A stretch of DNA of 26,994 nt, taken from positions 1 through 26,994 of the forward strand of contig CAJUGS010000038.1 of the NCBI GenBank assembly GCA_910586305.1, given 5' to 3'. Both the position numbers and the translations under genes were made by a program. The notes beneath the pieces are model-generated. The model did not search any database. It saw only the letters and a list, made by a program, of their open reading frames with translations, and was not told the origin of the DNA. Each line of letters starts with the position of its first letter. Within the stretch, counting starts at the first letter, position 1. The DNA comes from an uncultured Duncaniella sp. Lineage in GTDB: Bacteria > Bacteroidota > Bacteroidia > Bacteroidales > Muribaculaceae. Positions 16,855 through 25,035 of this stretch are shown here, one piece after another.

Positions 16855-18216
16855 ATGAAAGAGTTTACCCCCGAATACTTAGCCCATCTCCACAAAATCA
16901 TAGAGGACCGCGCTGACGAGGCGGCCCGCGATGAACTCAGCGACCTCCACCCCGCCGACATAGCCGAACTCTATCGCGACCTCGATATCGACGAGGCCGA
17001 GTATCTATTCCTGCTTCTCGACGAGGAGATGCAGGCCGACGTGCTCATGGAGCTTGACGAGGACGAGCGTTCACACCTCCTGGCAGGTATGGATGCCGAG
17101 GATATCGCCAAACAGATAGAACACCTTGATACCGACGATGCCGTCGACGTGATTCAGGAACTCGACGAGGAGGAGCGAGAGAAGATTCTCTCCCACATCG
17201 ACGACGTGGAACAGGCCGGCGACATTATCGACCTTCTCAAGTATAACGAGGACACGGCGGGCGGTCTCATGGGTACGGAGATGATCGTGGTCAACGAGAA
17301 CTGGAGTATGCCCGAGTGCATCAAGCAGATGAGGATGCAGGCCGAGGAGATGGACGAGGTCTACTACGTCTACGTGGTGGACAATGAAGACCGTCTGCGT
17401 GGCACTCTTCCGCTCAAGAAGCTCATCACCCACCCCAACGTGTCGAAAATAAAGCACGTGATGGAGGACGATCCCGTGGCCGTGAAGGCCGACACGCCTA
17501 TAGATGATGTGGCTCTTGACTTCGAGAAATATGACCTTGTGGCGATGCCCGTGGTCGACTCGATAGGCCGTCTGCTCGGACGAATCACCGTCGACGACGT
17601 GATGGACAAGGTGCGCGACTCAAGCGAGCGTGACTACCAGCTGGCTTCTGGTCTCTCGGGCGACGTGGAGAGCGACGACAAACTTTTTGCCCAGACAAAG
17701 GCACGACTCCCCTGGCTGCTCATAGGAATGATAGGCGGTCTGTGCAACTCCTTCATTCTCGGAAAATTCGAGGGCGGTTTCACAGTCGATCCGGCCCTGG
17801 CGCTCTTCATTCCCCTCATAGGCGGAACGGGTGGCAATGTGGGCACACAGTCGTCGGCCATCGTGGTGCAGGGTCTCGCCAACGGCTCGCTCGATATACG
17901 TAAGTCGGGCCGACAGCTTCTCAAGGAACTCGGCGTGGGCCTGCTCAACGGCTCCATAATAGCCATGCTCGTTTTCATCTATAATTTCCTCACCATAGGC
18001 CACGGCCACCAGGTGACCACGTTCGCCGTGTCCATATCGCTTTTCTGCGTGGTGATGTTTGCCTCGGTATTCGGCACGTTTGTGCCTCTTATGCTTGAAA
18101 AACTCAAGATTGATCCCGCACTTGCCACAGGCCCGTTCATATCCATCACCAACGACATCATCGGCATGGTGATATATATGTCGATATCCTCGTGGCTCAT
18201 CATCGCCTTTCATTAA
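16855..18216 (+). CDS. mgtE: Magnesium transporter MgtE
   Basis: MgtE is a homodimeric Mg2+ channel of the inner membrane, gated by its cytoplasmic domains. The 453-residue product has an acidic, helical N domain (about 1-130, with LHPADIAELY at 31-40 and many DE-rich loops). A pair of CBS domains follows (about 135-262), then a connecting helix and five membrane segments (about 283-453). The pore region includes PLIGGTGGNVGTQSSAIV, matching the family signature. Length and domain order are normal. Its stop codon overlaps the start of the next gene by one base (TAATG), so the small downstream gene is probably co-translated. Confidence 0.96.
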   Translation: MKEFTPEYLAHLHKIIEDRADEAARDELSDLHPADIAELYRDLDIDEAEYLFLLLDEEMQADVLMELDEDERSHLLAGMDAEDIAKQIEHLDTDDAVDVIQELDEEEREKILSHIDDVEQAGDIIDLLKYNEDTAGGLMGTEMIVVNENWSMPECIKQMRMQAEEMDEVYYVYVVDNEDRLRGTLPLKKLITHPNVSKIKHVMEDDPVAVKADTPIDDVALDFEKYDLVAMPVVDSIGRLLGRITVDDVMDKVRDSSERDYQLASGLSGDVESDDKLFAQTKARLPWLLIGMIGGLCNSFILGKFEGGFTVDPALALFIPLIGGTGGNVGTQSSAIVVQGLANGSLDIRKSGRQLLKELGVGLLNGSIIAMLVFIYNFLTIGHGHQVTTFAVSISLFCVVMFASVFGTFVPLMLEKLKIDPALATGPFISITNDIIGMVIYMSISSWLIIAFH

Positions 18217-18506
18217 TGACCCGCCTCGAGAGGGAAAAGCACACCGTAGCCATGATGGTGGCGCTCTATTGTCGTCGCCGGGAAGGCAACAAGGAGCTGT
18301 GCGGGCAGTGTCGGGAACTCATAGACTATGCCTGTGCCAGGCTCGACAGGTGTCCCCACGGGGAGAGAAAGCCATCGTGCCGTTCGTGCGCTATACACTG
18401 CTACTCCCCATCCATGAGGGAGAGAATGAGAAAAGTGATGCGTTTCTCAGGACCAAGAATGCTGTTTTACCGTCCGCTCGAGGCACTGCGCCATCTCATA
18501 AGGTGA
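18216..18506 (+). CDS. YgbA-type nitrous-oxide-stimulated-promoter family protein
   Basis: This 96-residue cytoplasmic protein resembles the YgbA_NO family. In enterobacteria ygbA is induced by nitric oxide and supports growth under nitrosative stress, but its biochemistry is unclear. Recognisable features are the opening RLEREKHTVAMM, the eight cysteines (19, 29, 32, 40, 46, 55, 58, 62) with CGQC and CRSC pairs, HCYSPSMRERMR, and the ending RFSGPRMLFYRP. The cysteine spacing suggests metal or Fe-S binding, which is inference. The ATG at 18216 is preferred over an in-frame ATG 24 nt upstream inside mgtE. No NO-responsive operator is visible, since the gene has no leader of its own. Its 3' end overlaps the convergent gene by 11 nt. 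Confidence 0.8.
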   Translation: MTRLEREKHTVAMMVALYCRRREGNKELCGQCRELIDYACARLDRCPHGERKPSCRSCAIHCYSPSMRERMRKVMRFSGPRMLFYRPLEALRHLIR

Positions 18507-19509
18507 CGGTGAGCATGAGTCGCTGGTTGAACTGGAAGGCCTCGGTTGTGGCATGGAAGTCGAGCGCGCCTGTGAGGCTCACCGGGCCGCGCCGTAGAAA
18601 ATAGATATAGATGTCAGTGCGGTTGTAGAGGCTTGACTGATAGTAAGGCTCGGCCTGGTAGAGCAGTGAGCCGTAGCGGGGATATAGCTGGCACAGCCGT
18701 CCTCCGGCATAGAATGAATTCTTTATACCCACCCATTTCCATTTGGCCGTTATCTCTACCCATGCTCCTGCCGATGTTCGCCAGGAGCGGTCAAACTTGC
18801 GGTCGCGGTCGAGTCCGAAGACCGGGCCGACGCGCAGTTGCAAGGAGTCGAGAGGAGTGGAGCCGGTGAGGTTGACGCCTGCATAGGGGTTGGCAATGAA
18901 ATTGTCCACCACTCCGTCGAGGTCCTCCACGTCATTCTTTCGTCGGGCCAGGTGGTTCATCATCAGATGTGCGCCGGTGAAGAAGGAGCCGGCCCGCGGG
19001 TGCCACTGTCCGTGGGCCACGACGGCAAACGCCTCGCGACGCTTGTCGGACTGCATACCTCTCCAGTCAATATAGGCGTCCACGAATCCCTTTTCGCCCA
19101 CCCATTGCACAAGCGCGCCGCGTATGTTGGCCTGTGTGTAGGACAAAGAGTCGCTCCACAGGAATGAGGGCATCTCCTCACGAAGCTGACGGCGTGGAAA
19201 CATACCCATCGAGAACCTCCAGGTGGCCGACTCATAGCGATAGTAGACTGTCGGCGACAGCCGGTGGCCGTCCCATTCGCAGCCGATGGGCTGGAACCAT
19301 ACGACTCCGGCTGCTATACGGTTGCGCGAGTTGATTCTCAGTCCTGCTTCAGGAGCTAGGCGGGTGAAAAAGAATGTCTTTGAGTCGGCGTGGGTCGCGT
19401 CGCCCTCGGAATTGTCGAATACCGATTCGAAGTCTACTCCCCATGTGGGAGTGATGGCCGATGCGGCCATAGGCAGCAGCATCACGGCTGCCAGAATCAA
19501 GCGAAACAT
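18496..19509 (-). CDS. Secreted beta-rich protein, possible outer-membrane barrel
   Basis: I do not recognise a named family. The 337-residue product has a clear Sec signal peptide (MFRLILAAVMLLPMAASA, residues 1-18, cleavage after ASA). The mature part is rich in aromatic residues, Arg and Gly, with repeated alternating segments such as the final MLTVTL. There is no other membrane helix and no lipobox cysteine. This pattern fits a small outer-membrane beta-barrel or a periplasmic beta-sandwich. The C terminus is Leu rather than the usual Phe of barrel proteins. It lies 102 nt after the GH3 gene, with a strong hairpin between, so it may be transcribed separately or by read-through. Confidence 0.7.
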   Translation of the reverse strand: MFRLILAAVMLLPMAASAITPTWGVDFESVFDNSEGDATHADSKTFFFTRLAPEAGLRINSRNRIAAGVVWFQPIGCEWDGHRLSPTVYYRYESATWRFSMGMFPRRQLREEMPSFLWSDSLSYTQANIRGALVQWVGEKGFVDAYIDWRGMQSDKRREAFAVVAHGQWHPRAGSFFTGAHLMMNHLARRKNDVEDLDGVVDNFIANPYAGVNLTGSTPLDSLQLRVGPVFGLDRDRKFDRSWRTSAGAWVEITAKWKWVGIKNSFYAGGRLCQLYPRYGSLLYQAEPYYQSSLYNRTDIYIYFLRRGPVSLTGALDFHATTEAFQFNQRLMLTVTL

Positions 19510-19562
19510 TGCGGGATGGTGGGGTGTGGGTGCCGGGTGGTAAGATATAAGGTATAAGCGAT

Positions 19563-19594
19563 AGAAGTCACGGGATGTGTGTCCCGTGACTTCT
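19563..19594. terminator. 13-bp perfect hairpin after the GH3 gene
   Basis: The arms 19563-19575 (AGAAGTCACGGGA) and 19582-19594 (TCCCGTGACTTCT) pair perfectly around a 6-nt loop. The hairpin starts 17 nt past the GH3 stop codon on the minus strand. There is no strong T-tract on the exit side (ATCGCTTATACC), so it may be a weak terminator or an mRNA 3'-end stabiliser that lowers expression of the next gene. Confidence 0.55.
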
Positions 19595-19611
19595 GTCGCG
19601 TTCAGACGGTT

Positions 19612-21951
19612 TTAGATATTTGGTGTCGGCCACACCGTGGTCGAGGTGCAGCTCACGGGTATGCTGAGCGAGCCGGCTGTGAGGGTGAAGTCGCCCTCTT
19701 CGAGCCGCCAGAGACCGTCGGCGCCGACAAACGCCAGGTCGGAAGCCGGGAGCTTGAATTCCACCTTGCGTGTCTCGCCCGGCATGAGCGCGATTTTGGA
19801 GAATGCGCGCAGTCGCTTGTTGTCGGGCACAAGTGAGGCCACATGGTCGGAGGAGTAGAGCAGAACAGCTTCCTTGCCGTGTACGTTGCCGGTGTTGGTG
19901 ACGAGGAGACTGACTGTGAGGATGTCCGAGGCATTGAACTCTTTCTTGTCAACTTTCAGGTCGGAATACTCATAGTTGGTGTAGCTTTTGCCATAGCCGA
20001 AGGGCCACTGCACGTTGACGCGGGCGTCGTAGTCGTAGGCTCCTTCCATGCGTCCCACTTCCTCGCTGGTCTTGTAGTCGTAGGTCACGAGCGAGTTGAT
20101 CTCGCGGGGATAGGTGAACGGGAGGCGGCCCGAGAAGTTGGTGTCGCCGGCCAGGAGCAAAGCGAGTGCGTCGCCACCGAAGTTGCCAGGGAGCATGATG
20201 TCTACCACGCCTTTGGCAAGAGGTTCGATGTCGGCTATGATGCGCGGACGGCCTTCGTTGAGGATGAGGACTATGGGTTTGCCCGACTCGGCAAGTGCCT
20301 TGACCATGTCGCGCTGGAGTGGCGAGAGATGAAGGTCGGTGAGGTTGCCGGGAGTCTCGCAGTAGGAGTTCTCGCCTATGCAGGCCACGATCACATCATA
20401 GTCTGCGGCAGCCGCCACGGCCTCGGCAAATGGTCTGACGAGCTGCTCGTCGGTCCAGGATGCGGGAGGTGCCATGTATTCTACCGTGGGGAAGAGGGTG
20501 ACGGAGGTCTTGCCAAACTTCTGCTGCAGGGCTTCGAAGATGGTGTTGTGGTCTCCGGCATATTTGTCGGCCACCTCACCCTGCCATGAGTAGCTCCAGC
20601 CGCCGTTGAGACAGCGCATGGAGTTGGCGTTGGGGCCTGTGACGAGTATGCGTGTGCCCTGGCGAAGAGGGAGGACGGAGTCGTCGTTCTTGAGGAGCAC
20701 CATGGTCTCTCCGGCCACTCGGAGGGCGTCGTCGGCAAACTCCTTTGAGGCGAATTTCGGATAGTTCTTGAGATAAGTGTCGGGAGTTTCGAAGAGCCCG
20801 AGTCGGTATTTGAGGCGTATCGCGCGGGCAGCGGCATCGTCGATGCGGCTCTGTGCCACGAGGCCCTCCTCCACAAGCTCCTTGAGCAGGGTGCAGTAGT
20901 CCGTGTCATACGGCTCCATCGCCATGTCTATGCCGGCGTTGATGGCAATGCGGATAGCGTCTTTCTTGTCCTTGGCCACTTTCTCGCGTGTGTAGAGATT
21001 GTTGATGTCGGCCCAGTCGGTCACTATGAGGCCGTCCCACTGCAGGTCGTTCTTGAGCCAGCCGGTGAGCAGTTCGGTGTTGGCATGGACGGGCAGACCG
21101 TTGATCGAAGAGGAGTTGACCATGATGGTGAGAGCTCCGTTCTTCACAGCCTCCAGATAGGGAGCGAAGTGCTTCTCGCGCAGTTCGGAGGGCGAAATCC
21201 AGGCCGGTGTGCGGTCTTTGCCCGAGAACGGGGAGCCGTAGCCCATGAAGTGTTTCACGGACACTGCTATGTGGTCGGGGCCCACGTGGTTGGGGTCGGG
21301 TCCCTGGAAGCCCCTCACGGCTGCTGCTCCCATGAGGGCGTTGACCAGCGGGTCTTCGCCGTAGTTTTCATAGAATCGGGGCCAGCGTGGGTCGCGTGCG
21401 AGGTCGAGGGTGGGGGAGAAGGTCCACGGACAGTCGGAGGCACGGGTCTCGTAGGCTGTGATTTCGGCAGCGCGCAGGGCGTTGTCAGTGTCAAACGATG
21501 CTGCAACGTTGAGATTCTGCGGGAAGAAGGTGCCGTCGGCAGTGTAGGTAGCTCCGTGGTTCTGGTCAAGACCATAGATGGTGGGGATGCCGATGAGCCT
21601 CATGGAGGCTTCCTGTATCACGGGTATGATTTCGTCCCACTGTGCCGCGGTCTGCACCACTCCGCCGGGAGTGTTGAGGAAAGAGCCCACCTTATAGACA
21701 CCTATCACGGAGTCCATCTTGGCCTGCGATAGATGGAACCGTCCGTCGGGATCGGTATTGCCGAGTATGTCGGCCTGCAGCTGGGTCATCTGGCCGATTT
21801 TCTCCTCGAGAGTCATGGTTGCTACTTTCTCGGCCACTTTCTTTTCGAGGGCCGGGTCGGGCGGAATCACCGGAATCGACACCGGGGTGTAGGCCGAGAG
21901 TGACGATGTGCCGATGGCTGCGGCAATAAGTAGGGATGAGAATCTGTACAT
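19612..21951 (-). CDS. Secreted glycoside hydrolase family 3 beta-glucosidase-like enzyme
   Basis: GH3 enzymes remove terminal beta-linked sugars, here probably in the periplasm. The 779-residue product has a Sec signal peptide (about 1-20) with no lipobox. A GH3 N-terminal barrel follows, with GIPTIYGLDQNHGATY near 121-136, KHFMGYG at 233-239 and the nucleophile segment GLIVTDWADI with Asp312. Next are the GH3 C-terminal alpha/beta domain (about 395-620) and a fibronectin-III-like domain (about 665-750, with VTNTGNVHGKEAVLLY). The overall layout resembles BglX-type beta-glucosidases of Bacteroidales. No SusC/SusD pair or sensor is adjacent, so it is not in a typical polysaccharide utilisation locus and its substrate cannot be told. 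It follows the HD gene by 43 nt. Confidence 0.93.
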   Translation of the reverse strand: MYRFSSLLIAAAIGTSSLSAYTPVSIPVIPPDPALEKKVAEKVATMTLEEKIGQMTQLQADILGNTDPDGRFHLSQAKMDSVIGVYKVGSFLNTPGGVVQTAAQWDEIIPVIQEASMRLIGIPTIYGLDQNHGATYTADGTFFPQNLNVAASFDTDNALRAAEITAYETRASDCPWTFSPTLDLARDPRWPRFYENYGEDPLVNALMGAAAVRGFQGPDPNHVGPDHIAVSVKHFMGYGSPFSGKDRTPAWISPSELREKHFAPYLEAVKNGALTIMVNSSSINGLPVHANTELLTGWLKNDLQWDGLIVTDWADINNLYTREKVAKDKKDAIRIAINAGIDMAMEPYDTDYCTLLKELVEEGLVAQSRIDDAAARAIRLKYRLGLFETPDTYLKNYPKFASKEFADDALRVAGETMVLLKNDDSVLPLRQGTRILVTGPNANSMRCLNGGWSYSWQGEVADKYAGDHNTIFEALQQKFGKTSVTLFPTVEYMAPPASWTDEQLVRPFAEAVAAAADYDVIVACIGENSYCETPGNLTDLHLSPLQRDMVKALAESGKPIVLILNEGRPRIIADIEPLAKGVVDIMLPGNFGGDALALLLAGDTNFSGRLPFTYPREINSLVTYDYKTSEEVGRMEGAYDYDARVNVQWPFGYGKSYTNYEYSDLKVDKKEFNASDILTVSLLVTNTGNVHGKEAVLLYSSDHVASLVPDNKRLRAFSKIALMPGETRKVEFKLPASDLAFVGADGLWRLEEGDFTLTAGSLSIPVSCTSTTVWPTPNI

Positions 21952-21994
21952 AAAGTGTTTGATGATAGGGAATGTTAGGAAAAGAATTTAGGGT

Positions 21995-24040
21995 CTACTG
22001 TTTTTTCAGCTCCGGGTAGGATATGCGCGAGTGGTACATGGTGCGCAGACGCTGTATGAATGAGTCCTTTATAAGGCTCACGTCGCGGAACGAGATGGGC
22101 GACTGGTTGTGTAGCCCTTCGGCTATCTGCGCGTCTATTATCTTGTTGACCAGGGCTGTGATGGCTTCGGGAGTGTGGTCGGTCATGGAGCGCGAAGCAG
22201 CCTCGATGGCATCGGCCATCATGAGGAGCGATGTCTCGCGGCTCTGTGGGTCGGGGCCCGGATATGAGAACGGGCGTTCGTCAATCTCCTCGCCCGGGTG
22301 GGCGTTGGCATATGTGTTGTAGAAGTAACGAGCCTTTCCTGCTCCGTGGTGCTGGGCTATGAAATTGCGTATGGCCACCGGCAGTTTGGCTTTCTCGGCC
22401 ATGGTGAGACCGTCGCGTACATGGTCGGTCACTATCCTCGCGCTCTGCATCGGGTCGAGCACGTCGTGGGGGTTCACACCGTGCTGGTTTTCGGTGAAAA
22501 AGGCCGGATTTTTGATTTTTCCTATGTCGTGGTAGAGGGCACCCGTGCGGACAAGCTGTACATTGGCTCCGATGCGCACTGCGGCCTCCGATGCGAGGTT
22601 GCTCACGGCCATGGAGTGGTTGAATGTGCCGGGACACTTCTCCGACAGTTCGCGCAGAAGGGGGTTGTTGGTATCGGCAAGCTCGACGAGTGTCACGCGC
22701 GATGTGAATCCGAAGATTCTCTCCAGAAGGAACATGAGTACGTAGCTGAACGATATGAGAATGGCGTTGACGCCCAGTGCGCCAAACACTCTCGGCTGTG
22801 CGTCGGCCAGGGTGCCGGTCTGCATCACCTCGATGGAGATGTAGGAGAGTGAGTAGGCCAGAAAGATGAATCCGGCTGTGCGGAGCAGCTGGCTGCGGCG
22901 CGACAGGTCCTTGAGAGAGTCGATGGCCACGATGCCGGCTATGAGCTGCATGAACACGAATTCAAGAGGCGACGTGGCTATGAGGGCACAGATGAGAACC
23001 TCGATGATGTGGCAGAAATAGGCTGTCCGCGAGTCGAGGAACACCACTATCATGATGGGGACCATAGTGAACGGGACTATGTAGAAGCCCATATGGAATC
23101 CCGCGTCCATGGCAAAGGCAAAGAGGGCGAAGAACACGACGAACGACATGAGGAACGTGGTGGTACGGTCGTCGGCAAAGAATTTCGGACGGAAGAAGTA
23201 CAGATAGCCATATAAGGCGGCCAGGAGTATGATGAGATAGAGTGTCTGTCCTAATGCCGGATAGTGGTGCTGGCTCAGCTGTCCGCCGGCGCGCTCCTCG
23301 GCCATCTCCTCATATGTGTCGAGGATGGTGGCTATCATGGGGGTGACCAGCTCGCCCTCGTCGACTATGCGCTCGCCCTGCTGCTTGACATCGATGGGGG
23401 CCATAGCCATCATGTAGCTGTCGTCGAGCAGGCGGCGGGTGGTCACGGTGTCAAGAGAGATATTGGGTTGGAGCAGGTCGGACAGGCGTGTGGCCGAGAG
23501 TGCCGAGCGCACCTCGCGGTCCTTGAAGAGCGAGTCGAGATGCTCATAGGCCCGGAAAGCGGAGAGATAGGAGGCGGTGGGAAGGGAGATGGCCACGTTG
23601 TCGTGGACGAATCTCACGGAAGGTAGCTCGCCCGACTCGATTTTGGCGTAGATGTCGGGGCTCACGATGCCGTTCTCATAGATCTGCCTGATGGCTTTGA
23701 TAATCTGGTTCTTCTGGCTTGGGGTGATGTTGAGTCCCTGGGCGGAGTTGAGGCGGGTGGTATAGTCGGAAATGGCTGTCTTCTCCATGGCCAGGTCGCG
23801 CTTGAACACGGGCTCGAACGAGGCGTCAATCGAGTCCTTCACCCTTGCCGCGCTCACCGAGTCGAGGTGGACGGGGATGTCGAAGGGTGCTGTCAGCAGG
23901 GCATACTTCCACGGGCGGTTTACTTCGTAGACAAAGTGGTTCTTGTCTGTGCGCGGAAGGAAGTAGACGAGAAGGGCGACGGCTGCAATGAAGAGGATGA
24001 CCCTCAGCGAGATGCCGCGTGTGAGGTAGGTCTTGGTCAT
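21995..24040 (-). CDS. 7TM-HD domain phosphohydrolase, PgpH type
   Basis: The protein belongs to the 7TMR-HD family, whose characterised member PgpH hydrolyses cyclic di-AMP. The 681-residue product (ATG at 24040) has a first membrane segment (about 12-29) and a large extracytoplasmic 7TMR-HDED domain (about 35-262). Multiple membrane segments follow (about 265-442), then a cytoplasmic HD domain (about 455-650). Metal-binding residues are visible as His475 (FNHS), HDIGK at 504-508, HH at 564-565 and Asp610. All expected HD residues are present, so the enzyme should be active. The start overlaps the DUF2752 stop in ATGA, and the in-frame upstream ATG at 24157 lies inside the DUF2752 gene, so I reject it. 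Activity on c-di-AMP is inferred from family membership. Confidence 0.92.
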   Translation of the reverse strand: MTKTYLTRGISLRVILFIAAVALLVYFLPRTDKNHFVYEVNRPWKYALLTAPFDIPVHLDSVSAARVKDSIDASFEPVFKRDLAMEKTAISDYTTRLNSAQGLNITPSQKNQIIKAIRQIYENGIVSPDIYAKIESGELPSVRFVHDNVAISLPTASYLSAFRAYEHLDSLFKDREVRSALSATRLSDLLQPNISLDTVTTRRLLDDSYMMAMAPIDVKQQGERIVDEGELVTPMIATILDTYEEMAEERAGGQLSQHHYPALGQTLYLIILLAALYGYLYFFRPKFFADDRTTTFLMSFVVFFALFAFAMDAGFHMGFYIVPFTMVPIMIVVFLDSRTAYFCHIIEVLICALIATSPLEFVFMQLIAGIVAIDSLKDLSRRSQLLRTAGFIFLAYSLSYISIEVMQTGTLADAQPRVFGALGVNAILISFSYVLMFLLERIFGFTSRVTLVELADTNNPLLRELSEKCPGTFNHSMAVSNLASEAAVRIGANVQLVRTGALYHDIGKIKNPAFFTENQHGVNPHDVLDPMQSARIVTDHVRDGLTMAEKAKLPVAIRNFIAQHHGAGKARYFYNTYANAHPGEEIDERPFSYPGPDPQSRETSLLMMADAIEAASRSMTDHTPEAITALVNKIIDAQIAEGLHNQSPISFRDVSLIKDSFIQRLRTMYHSRISYPELKKQ

Positions 24041-24417
24041 ATATGCACGATGTTTCTGACTATCGTCCAAAGAACTATCAGCGTTAATAGAGTGAGAATG
24101 AATGGTCGGGCGCTTAGGAGGCGGCGCAGTGACGGATATCGGTGGCGCAGGCCCCATACAAGGAAAAGGAGGAGGATGAGCGGAAGCTCGAGTATGAAGA
24201 GAGCGTTGGTGTGCCAGGCGGTGGTGATATCACCGTGGAGAAGGGCGTGGATGGCCCTCTGGGAACCGCATCCCGGACACTGGAGGCCGGTGATTACCAG
24301 AAAGGGACATTTCGGAAACCATACCGACCCGGCGGGGTCGAAATAGAAGTAGAGCGCTGCGAGCAGGAGTGCCGCCGTGATGCCTCCGGTCACAGCCAAT
24401 GGTCTGAACGATGTCAC
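24037..24417 (-). CDS. DUF2752 membrane protein
   Basis: This small integral-membrane protein (126 residues) belongs to the DUF2752 family of unknown function. The family motif is clear: KCPFLVITGLQCPGCGSQRA (36-55), LLHGD (59-63) and the following AWHTNAL. The paired CP and CPGCG cysteines (37, 47, 50) are conserved in the family. Three membrane segments are likely (about 8-26, 73-91 and 106-124). I choose the GTG at 24417, which overlaps the upstream stop in GTGA. The in-frame ATG at 24498 lies deep in the CD225 gene. The stop overlaps the HD-protein start by 4 nt. Confidence 0.85.
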   Translation of the reverse strand: MTSFRPLAVTGGITAALLLAALYFYFDPAGSVWFPKCPFLVITGLQCPGCGSQRAIHALLHGDITTAWHTNALFILELPLILLLFLVWGLRHRYPSLRRLLSARPFILTLLTLIVLWTIVRNIVHI

Positions 24418-24950
24418 ACCGAGGCTGTGAGCAGGGAGTAGAGTGTATAGAATGGTGTCCAGATGAGACCGGCCACGAAAGAGACTACCACCCACCATCC
24501 GGCGCGCTCGGAGGCTTTCTGCGCGCCTGCGAAGTCACCGCGGTTATAGAGCGGAGACACCTTGGACGCGTAGACTATGGCCACTATTCCTGTGACGATG
24601 CAGCAGCACAGAGTGGTGATGATGGCCCATACGAGATAGGTAGGGGGCATCTCGGGACGCTCTGACTCGGGGGATACGGCCGGATTGATGCGGGTGCCGG
24701 AGGCTGGAGATGCGCTGACGGTCTCGTAGGCGGTATAGGCCGGCTCGGGTGCCGGACCCGGGATGTGGCGAGGTTCGGTGCTGACAGGGCCGAAGATTTC
24801 GGCGGCCTCCGGAAGCTGTCCGGCTGTGGTCCAGTCGGCCAGTCCCTGTCGCCACACCGGTGTGGATGGGCCGAACTCCGGGAAGATTCTGAGCTGCTCG
24901 ACAGTGAGAGGTCCGCGCTGCTCGTTGTTGATTACTATCCAGTAATGCAT
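24414..24950 (-). CDS. GYF_2 (DUF4339) plus CD225/dispanin membrane protein
   Basis: This is a two-domain protein of 178 residues. The N-terminal GYF_2/DUF4339 domain (1-55) has the pattern MHYWIVINNEQRGPLTVEQL and VWRQGLADWTTAGQL. A Pro/Glu-rich linker follows (56-100). The C-terminal CD225/IFITM-like region (101-178) has PPTYLVWAIITTLCCCIVTG, GIVAIVYASKV and a second membrane segment (about 151-175). The CCC at 115-117 is typical of the CD225 family. The role in bacteria is unknown; the cytoplasmic GYF_2 domain is probably a peptide-binding module. The ATG at 24950 is the natural domain start. The frame stays open upstream to 25205 but crosses the hairpin and deoC antisense. It is first in a coupled trio with DUF2752 and the HD protein. 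Confidence 0.85.
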   Translation of the reverse strand: MHYWIVINNEQRGPLTVEQLRIFPEFGPSTPVWRQGLADWTTAGQLPEAAEIFGPVSTEPRHIPGPAPEPAYTAYETVSASPASGTRINPAVSPESERPEMPPTYLVWAIITTLCCCIVTGIVAIVYASKVSPLYNRGDFAGAQKASERAGWWVVVSFVAGLIWTPFYTLYSLLTASV

Positions 24951-24974
24951 AGAGTGTGAAAAAGGTAAGAAGAT

Positions 24975-25018
24975 GGCCGGCCTCCCGGTGGCAGATTGTC
25001 TGTTCGGGACGGCCGGCC
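24975..25018 (-). terminator. GC-rich hairpin after deoC
   Basis: The arms 24975-24987 and 25005-25018 pair over about 13 bp with one bulged base, around the self-complementary core GGCCGGCC. It lies about 17 nt after the deoC stop codon on the minus strand. The exit is T-rich with interruptions (ATCTTCTTACCTTTTT). It likely ends the dtd-mazG-deoC transcript before the GYF_2-CD225 operon. Confidence 0.6.
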
Positions 25019-25035
25019 CTTTAAGGGTTTGTTTT

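Noticed and set aside
24951..24990. Possible -7 box TACCTTTT for the GYF_2-CD225 operon
   Set aside because: It matches only seven of eight consensus positions and has no TTTG at the expected distance.
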